From DATFDN01 sp963818885 (lineage in GTDB: Bacteria; Pseudomonadota; Alphaproteobacteria; Acetobacterales; Acetobacteraceae): DNA of 64,000 nucleotides. Shown one piece after another: positions 52,681-64,000 of this stretch; the first letter of the stretch is position 1, and each line of letters starts with the position of its first letter. A model generated the notes under the pieces. It was not told where the DNA came from, searched no databases, and saw nothing but the letters and a program-made list of their open reading frames with translations. The position numbers were made by a program, and so were the translations under genes. The stretch spans positions 372,001 through 436,000 of the forward strand of contig CAWFTP010000001.1 in NCBI GenBank assembly GCA_963818885.1. The letters run 5' to 3'.

Positions 52681-54212
52681 TCCTGCGCCGGCACCCGCCA
52701 CAGGCTCGCGACCCGCACCGGCGGGTCGAGCTTCGCGACCACCGAGCGCGGCATGTCGCGCTCCAGCCCGGATGCGCGCAGTACCCGCGCGATCCATGTC
52801 GGCGCCTCCGTGTAGCGCGCCACCAGCCGCCAGTCAGGCGCCGGCTTCTGGATCGGCCAGGTGGAAGGCAGGCCCCGCCGCGAGGTCGGATCGTAGAAAT
52901 AGAGCGCCCCGGCAGGCGGCACCTCAACCTCGACCCGCGCCGTCAGCCCGGCCGAGGACAGCAGCCAGCGCGCGCCCATCTTCGTGCCGGGATCGGTATA
53001 GACCGGTCCCGGATTGGCGGCGACGAAACCGGTCAGCGCACGCTCCCCGAACAACGGATTTTTCGGCGTCGCCGCGATCAGCAGCAAATTGCTCACGAGG
53101 ACCACCACGGCCGCGCCGGTCGCAAGCGCGGCTCGTCCCGCGTCGGCAAGCCGTAACAGCGCAACCCCGAGCAGCATCGCAAGGCATGCCGCGGACACGA
53201 TCTGCAGTCGTGGCAGCACGTAGAGGGCGGACGGCACCGCATACCCGAGGACTAGGAACCAGACGAGCGCGAGACCGCCTAAAAGCCGCGCCATGCGCCG
53301 CTCCGGATCATCGTTCGGCCAACTCGCCATGACAATCGCGGCGGGAACGCCGAGCCAGTAGAGCAATCCAAAGCTGGGATGGCCGAACGTCACCAGGAAC
53401 GGCAGCAGCCAGCGCGGCTTGCTCAAGTTCTGTACCGCCTCGAATCCCTTGGTTCCCCCTGAGCTATCAACCTGCGCGACTTTTGCCAGGCTGACATGCA
53501 GCCGGTACAGCGGATCGCCGCTCGCCCAGGCGAGCGCCACGGCATCGAGGCCGACCACCAAAAGGAAGCCGGCCGCCATCCAGACATAAGCCCAGCGGTC
53601 CCGCCCGTAGCCCGCGAGGAACAGCACGCCGTAGAGTACCAGCAGCGCGACTGTTGTCTCGCGGGTGAGAAAGCCGAAGCCGGCGGCGATCCCCGACAGC
53701 ACGGAGATCCGCCGGTCTCGCGCCTCAACGGCAAAGAAGAAGGCCCACAGGGAGGCGAGAACGAAGAATGCCTCTGTCAGGTCGTCCCCGATTGTGGAGG
53801 ACTCGCTGGCGATGATGGGAGTCGCCGCCACCAGCACGGTTGCGAGCAATGCGGCACGCAATCCGCCGACACGCCCGACGCAATATGCCGTCAGCACCAG
53901 CAGCGCGGCATAATAGAGCAGGATCGGCGCTTCCAGCGCCGCTTCTGTCTGGCCGAACAACCAGAACGACAGCGCGAGGGGCAGCACAACCGTGTGTCGC
54001 AATCCCCAGTGTGTCTGCGCGAGATAGGGGAAGTGCTCGACCCAGCCCATCGCGGCCTGGGCGTAAAACACATCATCGGATTCGATATGCCCCGTCCAGC
54101 CCAGTCGGATGACCAGCAGCACGAACAGTACCGTCGAGATGACCGGCAGGAGCACGCCAGCCGACAGGGAATGCAGCGGCAAACGCTCAACCGCCGGATC
54201 GGATCGCGACAT
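52662..54212 (-). CDS. Polytopic GT-C glycosyltransferase (family 39-like)
   Basis: A 516-residue membrane protein with about 11 helices. After the first helix it shows GHIESDDVFYAQAAMGWVEH, the acidic loop (D-D) of PMT/ArnT-type enzymes, then HWGLRHTVVLPLALSFWLFG, ESSTIGDDLTEAFFVLAS and GFGFLTRETTVALLVLYGVL (R-E motif), and a C-terminal periplasmic domain. It uses a polyprenyl-phosphate sugar as donor. The ATG at 54212 is preferred to a TTG at 54242. It converges with the previous GT-C gene (19-base overlap) and is divergent from the next GT2. Confidence 0.85.
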   Translation of the reverse strand: MSRSDPAVERLPLHSLSAGVLLPVISTVLFVLLVIRLGWTGHIESDDVFYAQAAMGWVEHFPYLAQTHWGLRHTVVLPLALSFWLFGQTEAALEAPILLYYAALLVLTAYCVGRVGGLRAALLATVLVAATPIIASESSTIGDDLTEAFFVLASLWAFFFAVEARDRRISVLSGIAAGFGFLTRETTVALLVLYGVLFLAGYGRDRWAYVWMAAGFLLVVGLDAVALAWASGDPLYRLHVSLAKVAQVDSSGGTKGFEAVQNLSKPRWLLPFLVTFGHPSFGLLYWLGVPAAIVMASWPNDDPERRMARLLGGLALVWFLVLGYAVPSALYVLPRLQIVSAACLAMLLGVALLRLADAGRAALATGAAVVVLVSNLLLIAATPKNPLFGERALTGFVAANPGPVYTDPGTKMGARWLLSSAGLTARVEVEVPPAGALYFYDPTSRRGLPSTWPIQKPAPDWRLVARYTEAPTWIARVLRASGLERDMPRSVVAKLDPPVRVASLWRVPAQDQPSAR

Positions 54213-54316
54213 CGCTTGCAGGAACCTCGAACGTTGGCGCAAATTACGCAGGCAGCCTAGACGAGCTGGGCCGCGACAGTCACGCCGCTTCGCAAGATGA
54301 CCGAGGATTGCACCGG

Positions 54317-55103
54317 ATGTTGCTCGGACAGCGGATCGGCGTGGTGCTCCCGGCCTACAACGCCGCTCGCACGCTGGAGCAGACGGTCGCGGAGATTCCG
54401 CGCGACATCGTCGACGACATCATCCTCACCGATGATGCGAGCATGGATGACACCGTCGACCTCGCCCGCCGGCTCGGCCTGCACACGATCCGCCACGATC
54501 ACAACCGCGGCTATGGCGGAAACCAGAAGACGTGCTATCGCGCGGCGCTCGAACGTGGCGCCGATATCGTGGTGATGCTGCACCCCGACTATCAGGTACT
54601 CGCCCCGCCTGGTCAGCGCGATGGCCTCGATGATCGCGTCGGGCCATTACGACGCGGTGCTCGCCTCGCGCATTCTGGGCCACGGCGCGCTCACCGGCGG
54701 CATGCCGCTCTACAAATATGTCGCCAACCGCGCGCTGACGTTCGCCCAGAATGTCCTGATGGGCCAGAAGCTCTCCGAATACCATACCGGCTATCGCGCC
54801 TGGAATCGCGCGGTGCTCACCCGATTGCCGCTGCTCGCCTGCTCGGACGATTTCGTCTTCGACAACCAGATGATCGCCCAGGCGGTGTATTTTGGCTTTC
54901 GCATCGGGGAGATTTCCTGCCCGACCCGGTATTTCGCCGAGGCGTCGTCGATCAACTTCCGCCGCAGCGTCGTGTATGGGGTCGGCGTGCTGCGCACCTC
55001 GGTCGCCTATCGCGCCCATCGCCTGCGCCTCGGCCGCGCCCCAATCCTGGAGGACCGCGCCGAGGATCGGCTGTTCGCGGCCGCCCGAGCGGTGCCGCGT
55101 TGA
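54317..55103 (+). pseudogene. Glycosyltransferase family 2, one +1 frameshift
   Basis: A DPM1-like GT2: MLLGQRIGVVLPAYNAARTL, IPRDIVDDIILTDDASMDDT, GLHTIRHDHNRGYGGNQKTC and DIVVMLHPDYQ; then a +1 shift at 54593-54600 (ATCAGGTACTCG) into SPRLVSAMASMIASGHYDAV, GALTGGMPLYKYVANRALTF and GYRAWNRAVL. Removing one G gives the expected D-Y-Q-Y-S-P-R. The conserved PDYQYDP core of this family is thus restored. It lacks C-terminal membrane helices. Start ATG at 54317 (a TTG lies at 54308). The stop overlaps the VTT gene start as TTGA. Confidence 0.85.
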
Positions 55104-55813
55104 CGGACTCCCGCCCCTGGCTGGCGCCGGCGCTGATGGCGGGGCTGGTGCTCTTCGCCTGCGCGTCCGGCGTCGCCGTGCGACTGTGGTTTCCCGGCCT
55201 GCTCGCCTGGGTGGAAACGGTGCTGAACGCAACCCGCGCTCTCGGTCCCGTCGGCTGGCTGATCTTCATCGGCGGGGAGGTCATCATCGCGGTGATCGGC
55301 GTGCTCCCCGCCTCGCTGTTCGGCATCGTTGCAGGCGCCGTCTACGGGATCGGCCTTGCCTTCGCGCTATCGGCGGTCGGCCTTGGTATCGGGGCGACGA
55401 TCTCCTTCTTCGCCAGCCGCTCGCTGCTGCGCGACACCATCGTGCGCATGCTGCGGACGCGGCGCCGCCTCGGCACGCTTGATGCGCGCGTGGGCGCCGG
55501 CGGCTGGCCCTTTGTCTGCCTGCTACGCGCCTCTCCCGTCATGCCGTTCGCGATCACCAGCCTGCTGCTCGGACTGTCGTCGGTGCGTTTCCGCGACTAT
55601 GCGATCGGCACGCTCGCCGCCCTGCCGGCGCTGTTCGGCTATGTGTGCATCGGCAGGCTCGGCGAAGCGAGCCTGGCGGGGCACGCCGCCTCGGGTCGCA
55701 TCGGCATGGCGCTGCTCGGCCTGGGCGCGGTCACGACGGTGCTGCTCAGCGTCTGGATCGCCGCCATGGTCCGCTCGAGCCTCCGTGAACCGACGCCGGC
55801 GGTTCCGCCTTGA
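55100..55813 (+). CDS. VTT-domain (TVP38/TMEM64, DedA-like) membrane protein
   Basis: A 237-residue integral membrane protein: APALMAGLVLFACASGVAVR, IFIGGEVIIAVIGVLPASLF, GIVAGAVYGIGLAFALSAVG, then the hallmark GATISFFASRSLLRDTIVRM and FVCLLRASPVMPFAITSLLL with the R-x-S-P-x-x-P motif. VTT proteins include lipid scramblases and the DedA undecaprenyl-phosphate transporters. TTG start in a TTGA overlap with the GT2 gene suggests translational coupling and a role in the same lipid-linked glycan pathway. Confidence 0.87.
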   Translation: MTDSRPWLAPALMAGLVLFACASGVAVRLWFPGLLAWVETVLNATRALGPVGWLIFIGGEVIIAVIGVLPASLFGIVAGAVYGIGLAFALSAVGLGIGATISFFASRSLLRDTIVRMLRTRRRLGTLDARVGAGGWPFVCLLRASPVMPFAITSLLLGLSSVRFRDYAIGTLAALPALFGYVCIGRLGEASLAGHAASGRIGMALLGLGAVTTVLLSVWIAAMVRSSLREPTPAVPP

Positions 55814-55868
55814 TCCGAACGGCGCGCTCCGTGATTGATGCACCGCCCCAGGACGGAAACACGCCGCC

Positions 55869-58158
55869 ATGACCAAGCCAACGAGCCCGCCGCCTGCCTG
55901 GCGCCGTCGTCATCTCCTCGCGGGCGTTGCCGGGTTGGCCGTGTCGGCCGGCCTCGCGGCGTGCGCGACGGAGGAACCGGCGATCGGTGCGACCGCCGCC
56001 GGGCGCGGCCGGGAGCTGCCCGAGGAGGCGCCCCCGGCGTCCCCCGGCCTGCTCGCCTACCGGACGGGACGCAATTTCGGCGACGCCGCGGCGCCTGCCG
56101 GGTCCACCTTCTCGATCTTCCAAGCCTTCGCGCCCGGTGCGGTCCCGCCGGGCAGCATCGTGCGAATCGCCGCGCGCGGCGCGCCCGTCGCCCGCCAGCA
56201 ATGCGACAACCGCATCGCCTGGCCCGACGGCTCGCTGCGCAGCGGCGTCTTCACCTGGTCGCACCCGCATGCGATCGCCTCCGGCGGGCGGGACCAAATT
56301 ACCTTGAGCGCCGCACCCGGCTCCTGGGACGAGGCGCCGGCGGCCGCGCTCAGGGACGTGCTCGCGCATGACTACCAGTTGCAGGTCGTCATCGGCGGCT
56401 CGACCTACACGCTGCGCGCCAACAACGCGATCGCAGCCGGCCGGGTCAGGCCTATCCGCAGCGGCCCGGCATGCGCGGCCTGGAAGGTCTGGGGCGACCT
56501 GCGCGACGGCACCGCACCCGCCGCTCCCGCGCAGGGCCAGATGTGGGCCAAGATGTTCATCTACGTCGCGCAGGACGGCCGGGTCCGCATCGAGGACGAG
56601 ATCTACTGCAACAAGGTCGCCGACGCGACGGCCCTGCCGGTCAGCGCGTACGCGCTGCTCGACGGAACCCGCACGCTCTCGAAGCAAGCGAAATCCTTCA
56701 TCCTGCGCACCCGCAACAAATTCGCGACCTACGACGAGGACGGCACCGAGTATTTCTCCGGCCCCGATCTGTCGCGGGTTGTCTGGGCGTTCCCCCGCCC
56801 AGTGCACGGCAGGCCGGCGACCACCGGGCTCTACGATGCTCACATCACCTGGTGGAACGAGTGGACTCCCGCCTACATCGCCGCCTTTCCGGCCCCTAAG
56901 CGAATCCCCTACGCGCCCGCCGCCTTCCTCTCGCCGATCTTCTACGGCGGCGTGGACGGCACCGGAGACCATCGCTGGCTCGGGCCGATGACGAGCCCGG
57001 CGGTGATTGCGATGCTCAGCGGCCGCCACGACCATTTCCGCGACGACCGGATCATGGCGCTTGGGTCCTGGAGCGTCTGCATGTACTGGTGCGCCGATGA
57101 GGTGACGGGCCTGCCGCCGGTCTTCACGGACAAGACCTATCGCGGTCTGTCCAAGCCGATCACCACTGTCGGCTGGGCCATCGCGGCCACGCTGAAAATG
57201 ACGGGTGGCGTCAATCCCGGCACCACCGGAGATTCCTCGCACGCGGGTCTCTGGTGGTGGTGGCAGTATCTCGCAACCGGCAGCGAGCAGGCGCTCGAGA
57301 ACATCCAGGAGCAGGCGATCGGCGTGCTCGGCTGCGACGCCCCGTCGGCCGGGATCTATCAGCGCAACCCCAAATTCGCCAACGGCAAGCAGTATTTCGG
57401 CTCGTATTGCAACTTCCCGCAGTCGCGCGCGGTGGGATGGGCGTTCCGCAACTTCTCCAACGCGCACTGGGTGACGCCCGACGCGCACCCGATGAAGCGC
57501 TACCTGAACGACGTCGTGCAGGTACAGGTACAATTCGGCCGAGGAGCTGCTCAAGGAGAAGGCGCCCCAGTGGGGCCCGCTCGCGCAATGGAACGAGAAC
57601 GGCGGCGGCTATCCGCCCTATGCGCCCGCCGAATCGCCCTGGATGGGCGATTATCGCGTCACCAGCGTGCTGATGGACTACCGGCGCGGGCGCATCCCGC
57701 GCGATCACCTGACCATGGTGCACGTCATCAAGCACCAATACGGGCGCATGGTGGATGGCAGCTTCTACAACGGCGCGGGCGCCTATCGCCTCAGCCCGAA
57801 CGTCGGCCCCAACCCGATGCGCGGCGCGCCGTTCGCGACGTCCTGGGATCAGGTCTACGGGTTCTGGGACCCGCCGCACCTCATTTACCCGCTGATCGAC
57901 CACGAGGCGCCCAAGGGCCAGCTGCGCGACCAGCGCAAGCAGGGCACCAACGTGTCCTACCCGGCGGACCACACATTCGTCGGCCACACTTATCCGAATA
58001 TCGCGCTCTGCGCCGGCTCCTGCGGCGTGATGGCCGGCCTCGGCGCCTATCCGGAGAAGGTCGTCGCCTATCTCCGCCCGATCATCGACCGCGCGAGCGA
58101 GCAGCTCTGGGGTTCAAGCCCCGGCGCCCAGGCCTGGCGCATCCGCCCACCCGCCTGA
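55869..58158 (+). pseudogene. Large secreted lipoprotein of unknown function, one +1 frameshift
   Basis: About 762 residues. WRRRHLLAGVAGLAVSAGLA AC at the N-terminus combines a twin-arginine-like start with a lipobox (Leu-Ala-Ala-Cys, Cys at about 32). The body is rich in Trp, Tyr and Gly, with WWNEWTPAYIAAFPAPKRIP, SSHAGLWWWWQYLATGSEQA and LGCDAPSAGIYQRNPKFANG. After VVQVQ at 57525-57535 (CAGGTACAATTCGG) the frame shifts by +1 to YNSAEELLKEKAPQWGPLAQ and runs to IRPPA. The H-x-x-x-W-W-x-x-YL-x-TG segment resembles alpha/alpha-toroid polysaccharide lyases or epimerases, but I found no catalytic signature. It follows a glycosyltransferase-VTT operon on the same strand. Confidence 0.75.
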
Positions 58159-58161
58159 TCG

Positions 58162-60903
<2,742 letters not shown>

Positions 60904-61049
60904 GCAGACCTTCTGGCCGGGGCGGGGCGGGAGATAAGGCCCGAGATAGGGTCCCCCCGGGGCCCGGTCAACGCAAATGCCCCGCCGCGCTTGTGAGCGT
61001 CCCCCAACTCGGCCATAAGGCGCCGGAATTCCTTCCCTCAGGAGACGTG

Positions 61050-62069
61050 ATGAGCTTCCGCCTCGGCGCCGTGGCCCGACTGGCCGCGTTCGGCCTCGCC
61101 GCCGCCCTTCCTAGCGCCGCCCTCCACGCGCAGACCAACCCGCCCGAAACGCCCAGCGCCCACGGGGTGGCCACACCCGGCGCAGCGGCTCCTGGCGCCA
61201 CCACCTCCGGGACCGCCGCCGCCGAGGCGACCAGCCCGCCCGACCGCCCCGCCGTCGCGCCGGCCGCCCCGCCGGCGAACAACGACCCGGTGGTCGCGAC
61301 GGTGAACAAGCGTCCGATCCATCTCAGCGACGTCGCCGCCGCGGCCTCGACCCTGCCACCCAATCTGCGCGCGCTCCCCGAGCAGGTGCTCTATCCGATG
61401 CTGCTCGACCGGCTGATCGACCAGGAGGCGCTCGCCGACGAAGCGCAGCGCATCGGCCTCGACAAGGACCCCGAGGTGAAGCGGCAGATGGAGCTCGCCG
61501 CGCGTGCCGCCTTGCAGCGGGCCATCCTGCTCAAGGATGTCCAGCCCCAGGTCACCGATGAGGCAGTGAAGGCCCGCTACGAGCAGGACATCGCCAACAA
61601 GCCCGGCGTCGAGGAGGTGCACGCCAAGCACATCCTGGTCGACAACGAGGCGCTGGCGAAGGACATCATCAAGCAGCTTGACGCCGGCGCGGATTTCGAT
61701 GCGCTGGCGAAGAAATACAGCAAGGACCCGGGTGCCGCGAATGGGGGCGATCTTGGCTTCTTCAAGCAGTCCGACATGGTGCCCGAATTCGCAACCGCCG
61801 CTTTCGCGTTGAAGCCAGGCCAGATCTCCCAAACGCCGGTGCATACCCAGTTCGGCTGGCACGTCATCAAAGTGGTCGCGCGCCGCCAGGACAAGCCGCC
61901 GACCTTCGACGAGGCGAAGGATGAGCTGCGCCAGAAGATGGCGCAGGAAGCTGCCGAGAAGGTCGTCGCCGACGCCCGCACGCACGTCACCGTGCAGAAG
62001 TTCAACCTCGACGGCACCCCGATCGCCGCCAACACCGACAAGCCCGCCACCAAGCCGCCCGCGAAGTAG
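61050..62069 (+). CDS. Periplasmic parvulin-type peptidyl-prolyl isomerase (SurA/PrsA-like)
   Basis: A 339-residue exported foldase: signal peptide to about residue 27 (LAAALPSAALHAQ), Ala/Pro/Thr-rich linker, an N-terminal SurA-like helical chaperone domain (VLYPMLLDRLIDQEALADEA), the parvulin domain (VEEVHAKHILVDNEALAKDI, LAKKYSKDPGAANGGDLGFF, PEFATAAFALKPGQISQTP, HTQFGWHVIKVVARRQ) and a short Lys-rich tail. It assists folding of exported proteins delivered by SecA. ATG at 61050 follows CAGGAGACGTG, a strong Shine-Dalgarno, so the longer upstream frame is rejected. argJ follows nine bases after the stop. Confidence 0.93.
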   Translation: MSFRLGAVARLAAFGLAAALPSAALHAQTNPPETPSAHGVATPGAAAPGATTSGTAAAEATSPPDRPAVAPAAPPANNDPVVATVNKRPIHLSDVAAAASTLPPNLRALPEQVLYPMLLDRLIDQEALADEAQRIGLDKDPEVKRQMELAARAALQRAILLKDVQPQVTDEAVKARYEQDIANKPGVEEVHAKHILVDNEALAKDIIKQLDAGADFDALAKKYSKDPGAANGGDLGFFKQSDMVPEFATAAFALKPGQISQTPVHTQFGWHVIKVVARRQDKPPTFDEAKDELRQKMAQEAAEKVVADARTHVTVQKFNLDGTPIAANTDKPATKPPAK

Positions 62070-62077
62070 CCCCTCCC

Positions 62078-63307
62078 ATGGACATCGCCGTCTCGCCGCT
62101 CGCCGTGCACGCCCCCGCCATGCCGCCGATCGCGGGCGTGCGCCTCGGCGCCGCCGAGGCGGGAATCCGCTACCGCGACCGCACCGACCTCGTGATGCTC
62201 GAGCTCGCCCCGGGCACGACGGTCGCCGGCGTGTTCACAAGCAACCGCTGCCCCGGCGCCCCGGTCGACTGGTGCCGCGCCGCGCTTAAGGCCGGCAAGG
62301 CACGCGCCGTCGTCATCAACGCGGGCAACGCCAACGTCTTCACCGGCAAGGCCGGACGCGATGCCTGCACCGCCACCGCCGCGGCCGCGGCCGCGCTCGT
62401 CGGCTGCTCGGCCAAGCAGGTCTTCATCGCCTCCACCGGCGTGATCGGCGAGGTGCTGTCGCACGAGAAGCTGACCGCCGCCCTCCCCGCCCTGCACGCG
62501 CATCTCGCCGAGGACGCCTGGATAGACGCCGCGCGCGGCATCATGACCACCGACACCTTCCCCAAGGCGGCGACCCGCGTTGCGCGGATCGGCGGGACGG
62601 AGGTGCGCATCAACGGCATCGCCAAGGGCAGCGGCATGATCGCGCCCGACATGGCGACCATGCTCTGCTTCGTCGCGACCGACGCGAAGATCCCCGCCCC
62701 CGTGCTCGACAAACTCCTACGCCGCGGCGTCGAGACGAGCTTCAACCGCACCACGGTCGATTCCGACACCTCGACATCGGACACGGTGCTGCTGTTCGCG
62801 ACTGGCGAGGCGCGCCATCCGCGCGTCCCCGCCGAGGGCGGGCGGATGCTCGCCGACTTCGCAGCCTCGCTCGACGATCTGCTGCTCGACCTCGCGCTGC
62901 AGGTCGTGCGCGACGGCGAGGGCGCGCAGAAGCTGGTGCGCATCGACGTCACCGGCGCGACCAACTCGCGCTCGGCCCGCAAGATCGCGATGGCGGTCGC
63001 CAACTCACCGCTGGTGAAGACCGCGATCGCCGGCGAGGACGCAAACTGGGGCCGCGTCGTCATGGCGGTCGGCAAGGCGGGCGAGCCCGCCGATCGCGAC
63101 AGGCTCTCGATCGCCGTCGGCGGCACCTGGATGGCGCGTGACGGCGGCGTGGTCCCCGGCTATGACGAGGCGCCGGTCGTCGCGCACATGAAGGGCCGCG
63201 AGATCCACATCGAGATCGACCTCGCCCTCGGCCGCGGCAAGGCCACCGCCTGGACCTGCGACCTGACGCACGGCTACATCGACATCAACGGTTCGTACCG
63301 GTCGTAA
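62078..63307 (+). CDS. argJ: Glutamate N-acetyltransferase / amino-acid acetyltransferase
   Basis: A 409-residue ArgJ that recycles acetyl groups in arginine synthesis (and may also acetylate glutamate). Features: LAPGTTVAGVFTSNRCPGAP, NAGNANVFTGKAGRDACTAT, and the autoproteolytic nucleophile Thr in KGSGMIAPDMATMLCFVATD (KGxGMIxPxMATML), plus the C-terminal DLTHGYIDINGSYRS. Cleavage before that Thr yields alpha and beta chains. The parvulin-argJ order with nine bases between is typical of Rhodospirillales. The first codons are ATGGACATCG at 62078. Confidence 0.97.
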   Translation: MDIAVSPLAVHAPAMPPIAGVRLGAAEAGIRYRDRTDLVMLELAPGTTVAGVFTSNRCPGAPVDWCRAALKAGKARAVVINAGNANVFTGKAGRDACTATAAAAAALVGCSAKQVFIASTGVIGEVLSHEKLTAALPALHAHLAEDAWIDAARGIMTTDTFPKAATRVARIGGTEVRINGIAKGSGMIAPDMATMLCFVATDAKIPAPVLDKLLRRGVETSFNRTTVDSDTSTSDTVLLFATGEARHPRVPAEGGRMLADFAASLDDLLLDLALQVVRDGEGAQKLVRIDVTGATNSRSARKIAMAVANSPLVKTAIAGEDANWGRVVMAVGKAGEPADRDRLSIAVGGTWMARDGGVVPGYDEAPVVAHMKGREIHIEIDLALGRGKATAWTCDLTHGYIDINGSYRS

Positions 63308-63423
63308 GGAAATCAGTCTAACCGGCAGCGTCAATTCTCCCGCGTCGTGGTCGGCGAACGCAGAGCGTCCACGCCCCGGCTCTCATGAGCCCATTGACCA
63401 CGACCCTCCGCCAACCTATCTGT

Positions 63424-63439
63424 TGACCAACGTTGGTCA
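63424..63439. promoter_or_regulatory. Perfect 16-base palindrome TGACCAACGTTGGTCA, TA operator
   Basis: Eight-base perfect arms with no spacer, ten bases before the antitoxin ATG. Phd/YefM antitoxins with their toxins repress transcription from such sites; the match of position and symmetry makes this a strong candidate. Confidence 0.75.
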
Positions 63440-63448
63440 GGGCGCCCG

Positions 63449-63691
63449 ATGGACACCGTCAACCTCTACGAAGCGAAGACCAATCTCTCGCGCCTGGTGG
63501 AGCGTGCCGCCGCTGGGGAGGAGATCGTGATCGCCAAGGCCGGGCGCCCGCTCGCGCGCCTGGTCCCGCTCTCCCGCCGCACCGAGCCGCGCCCGCTCGG
63601 CCTGCTCGAAGGGAAGGGATGGGTTGGTCCGGACTTCGATGATCCGTTGCCCGAGGAGATCATGAAGGCGTTTCGGGGCGAATTGCCCTGA
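63449..63691 (+). CDS. Phd/YefM-family antitoxin
   Basis: An 80-residue antitoxin: DTVNLYEAKTNLSRLVERAA is the Phd DNA-binding N-terminus and GEEIVIAKAGRPLARLVPL the dimer strand-helix; a Pro/Asp-rich tail (PDFDDPLPEEIMKAFRGELP) would hold the toxin. It is a different subtype from the antitoxin at the left edge, which begins WKLEDAK. The stop overlaps the toxin start by four bases (CTGA). Confidence 0.92.
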   Translation: MDTVNLYEAKTNLSRLVERAAAGEEIVIAKAGRPLARLVPLSRRTEPRPLGLLEGKGWVGPDFDDPLPEEIMKAFRGELP

Positions 63692-64000
63692 GGCTTCTTC
63701 TCGACACCCACATCTTCGTCTGGCTTGCCCTCGAATCCCGCCGCCTGAGTGCTGTAGCGAAGGCCGCGATAATCGAGCCGGAGAACGAGATCTTCGTTAG
63801 CACCGCGACGGTATGGGAAATCTCGATCAAGAACAGGCTTGGGCGCCTGTCCTTCCCGCTCGAAAACCTTGATGGCCTGCTGGCGAGCACGGCGATCGAA
63901 ACGCTGGGGATCAGCGTCGCCCACGCCATCGCCGCCGGCGCCTTGCCGCGTCATCACGCTGATCCGTTCGACCGGATGCTGGTCGCGCAGGCCCAGCTCG
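63688..64000 (+). CDS. VapC-like PIN-domain toxin, cut by the right window edge
   Basis: Reads LRLLLDTHIFVWLALESRRL, then NEIFVSTATVWEISIKNRLG and HHADPFDRMLVAQAQ before the edge. The acidic quartet is visible: Asp in LLLDTH, Glu in VWEIS, and Asp residues in HADPFDR. This is the type II VapC/PIN ribonuclease associated with Phd-like antitoxins (COG3744). The only start in the right place is CTG at 63688, within a CTGA overlap with the antitoxin stop, so translation by re-initiation at a rare start codon is proposed. The last few codons lie outside the window. Confidence 0.88.
   Translation, partial: MRLLLDTHIFVWLALESRRLSAVAKAAIIEPENEIFVSTATVWEISIKNRLGRLSFPLENLDGLLASTAIETLGISVAHAIAAGALPRHHADPFDRMLVAQAQL

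Overview
The window reads as a GC-rich (roughly 70%) chromosomal segment of an alphaproteobacterium, most likely Rhodospirillales and Acetobacteraceae-like. The pointers are a MucR/Ros zinc-finger regulator, an OlsB ornithine-lipid acyltransferase, an alphaproteobacterial permuted (two-piece) tmRNA beside the alpha-type SspB adaptor, ThyX, class I fumarase and SecA with a C-terminal zinc motif. This placement is inferred from gene types; no rRNA or tRNA gene was found to anchor it.

Layout. 0-4 kb: a cut VapC/Phd toxin-antitoxin pair, tusA-like, mucR, olsB, a dispersed palindromic repeat that runs into the start of lnt. 4-7.5 kb: XRE regulator, DUF2244 protein, nth, a luciferase-like oxidoreductase, a peptidoglycan-binding lipoprotein. 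7.7-14.8 kb: a TPP enzyme, a decayed secreted protein, a propionyl/acetyl-CoA synthetase with four frameshifts, an SH3 protein, a split TPP decarboxylase and an orphan PEP-CTERM protein. 14.8-19.9 kb: nnrDE, ParA-like ATPase, CopD-like membrane protein, then a 3-hydroxyisobutyrate-dehydrogenase-like / hydrolase / cupin cluster. 19.8-24.3 kb: thyX, divergent ssrA-sspB, fumA, VOC protein, VUT-family transporter. 24.4-31.7 kb: LivK-type binding protein, PCuAC-Sco copper delivery pair, a 2OG-Fe(II) oxygenase with alkB, CYP199-like P450, MBL hydrolase, ppk2. 32-37.5 kb: c-di-GMP protein, a low-GC toxin/immunity islet, FMN reductase, moeB-dsrE. 37.4-43.6 kb: ring-hydroxylating dioxygenase alpha/beta with a cyclase, PheC-like protein, Uma2, MFS exporter with divergent WYL regulator and a palindromic operator. 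43.5-58.2 kb: an envelope/glycan region (GT4, ABC exporter, otsA, GT9, GtrA, methyltransferase, GtrB-like GT2, two GT-C enzymes, a second GT2, a VTT protein, a large novel secreted lipoprotein). 58-64 kb: secA, a parvulin, argJ and a second Phd/PIN pair with a perfect operator palindrome.

The most striking global feature is that about 14 otherwise readable genes are broken by single-base frameshifts, at least 22 events in all, and every one I could resolve is a +1 (one base too many). None is a deletion. Several share local context (GAACTCGGT three times, CAGGTAC twice). The simplest reading is insertion-biased, partly context-dependent sequencing error, so most frameshifted genes are probably functional; raw reads would decide. 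The errors also create false fusions (a PPK2 with a spurious N-terminus, a dioxygenase alpha-beta fusion), which I have split here.

Functionally, the best-supported modules are: ribosome rescue and tag delivery (ssrA-sspB); Sec export and envelope folding (secA, parvulin, lnt); copper delivery to cytochrome oxidase (PCuAC-Sco); alkylation repair (alkB); aromatic compound oxidation (P450, Rieske dioxygenase, cyclase); and a surface-glycan modification set resembling the GtrA/GtrB/GT-C architecture.
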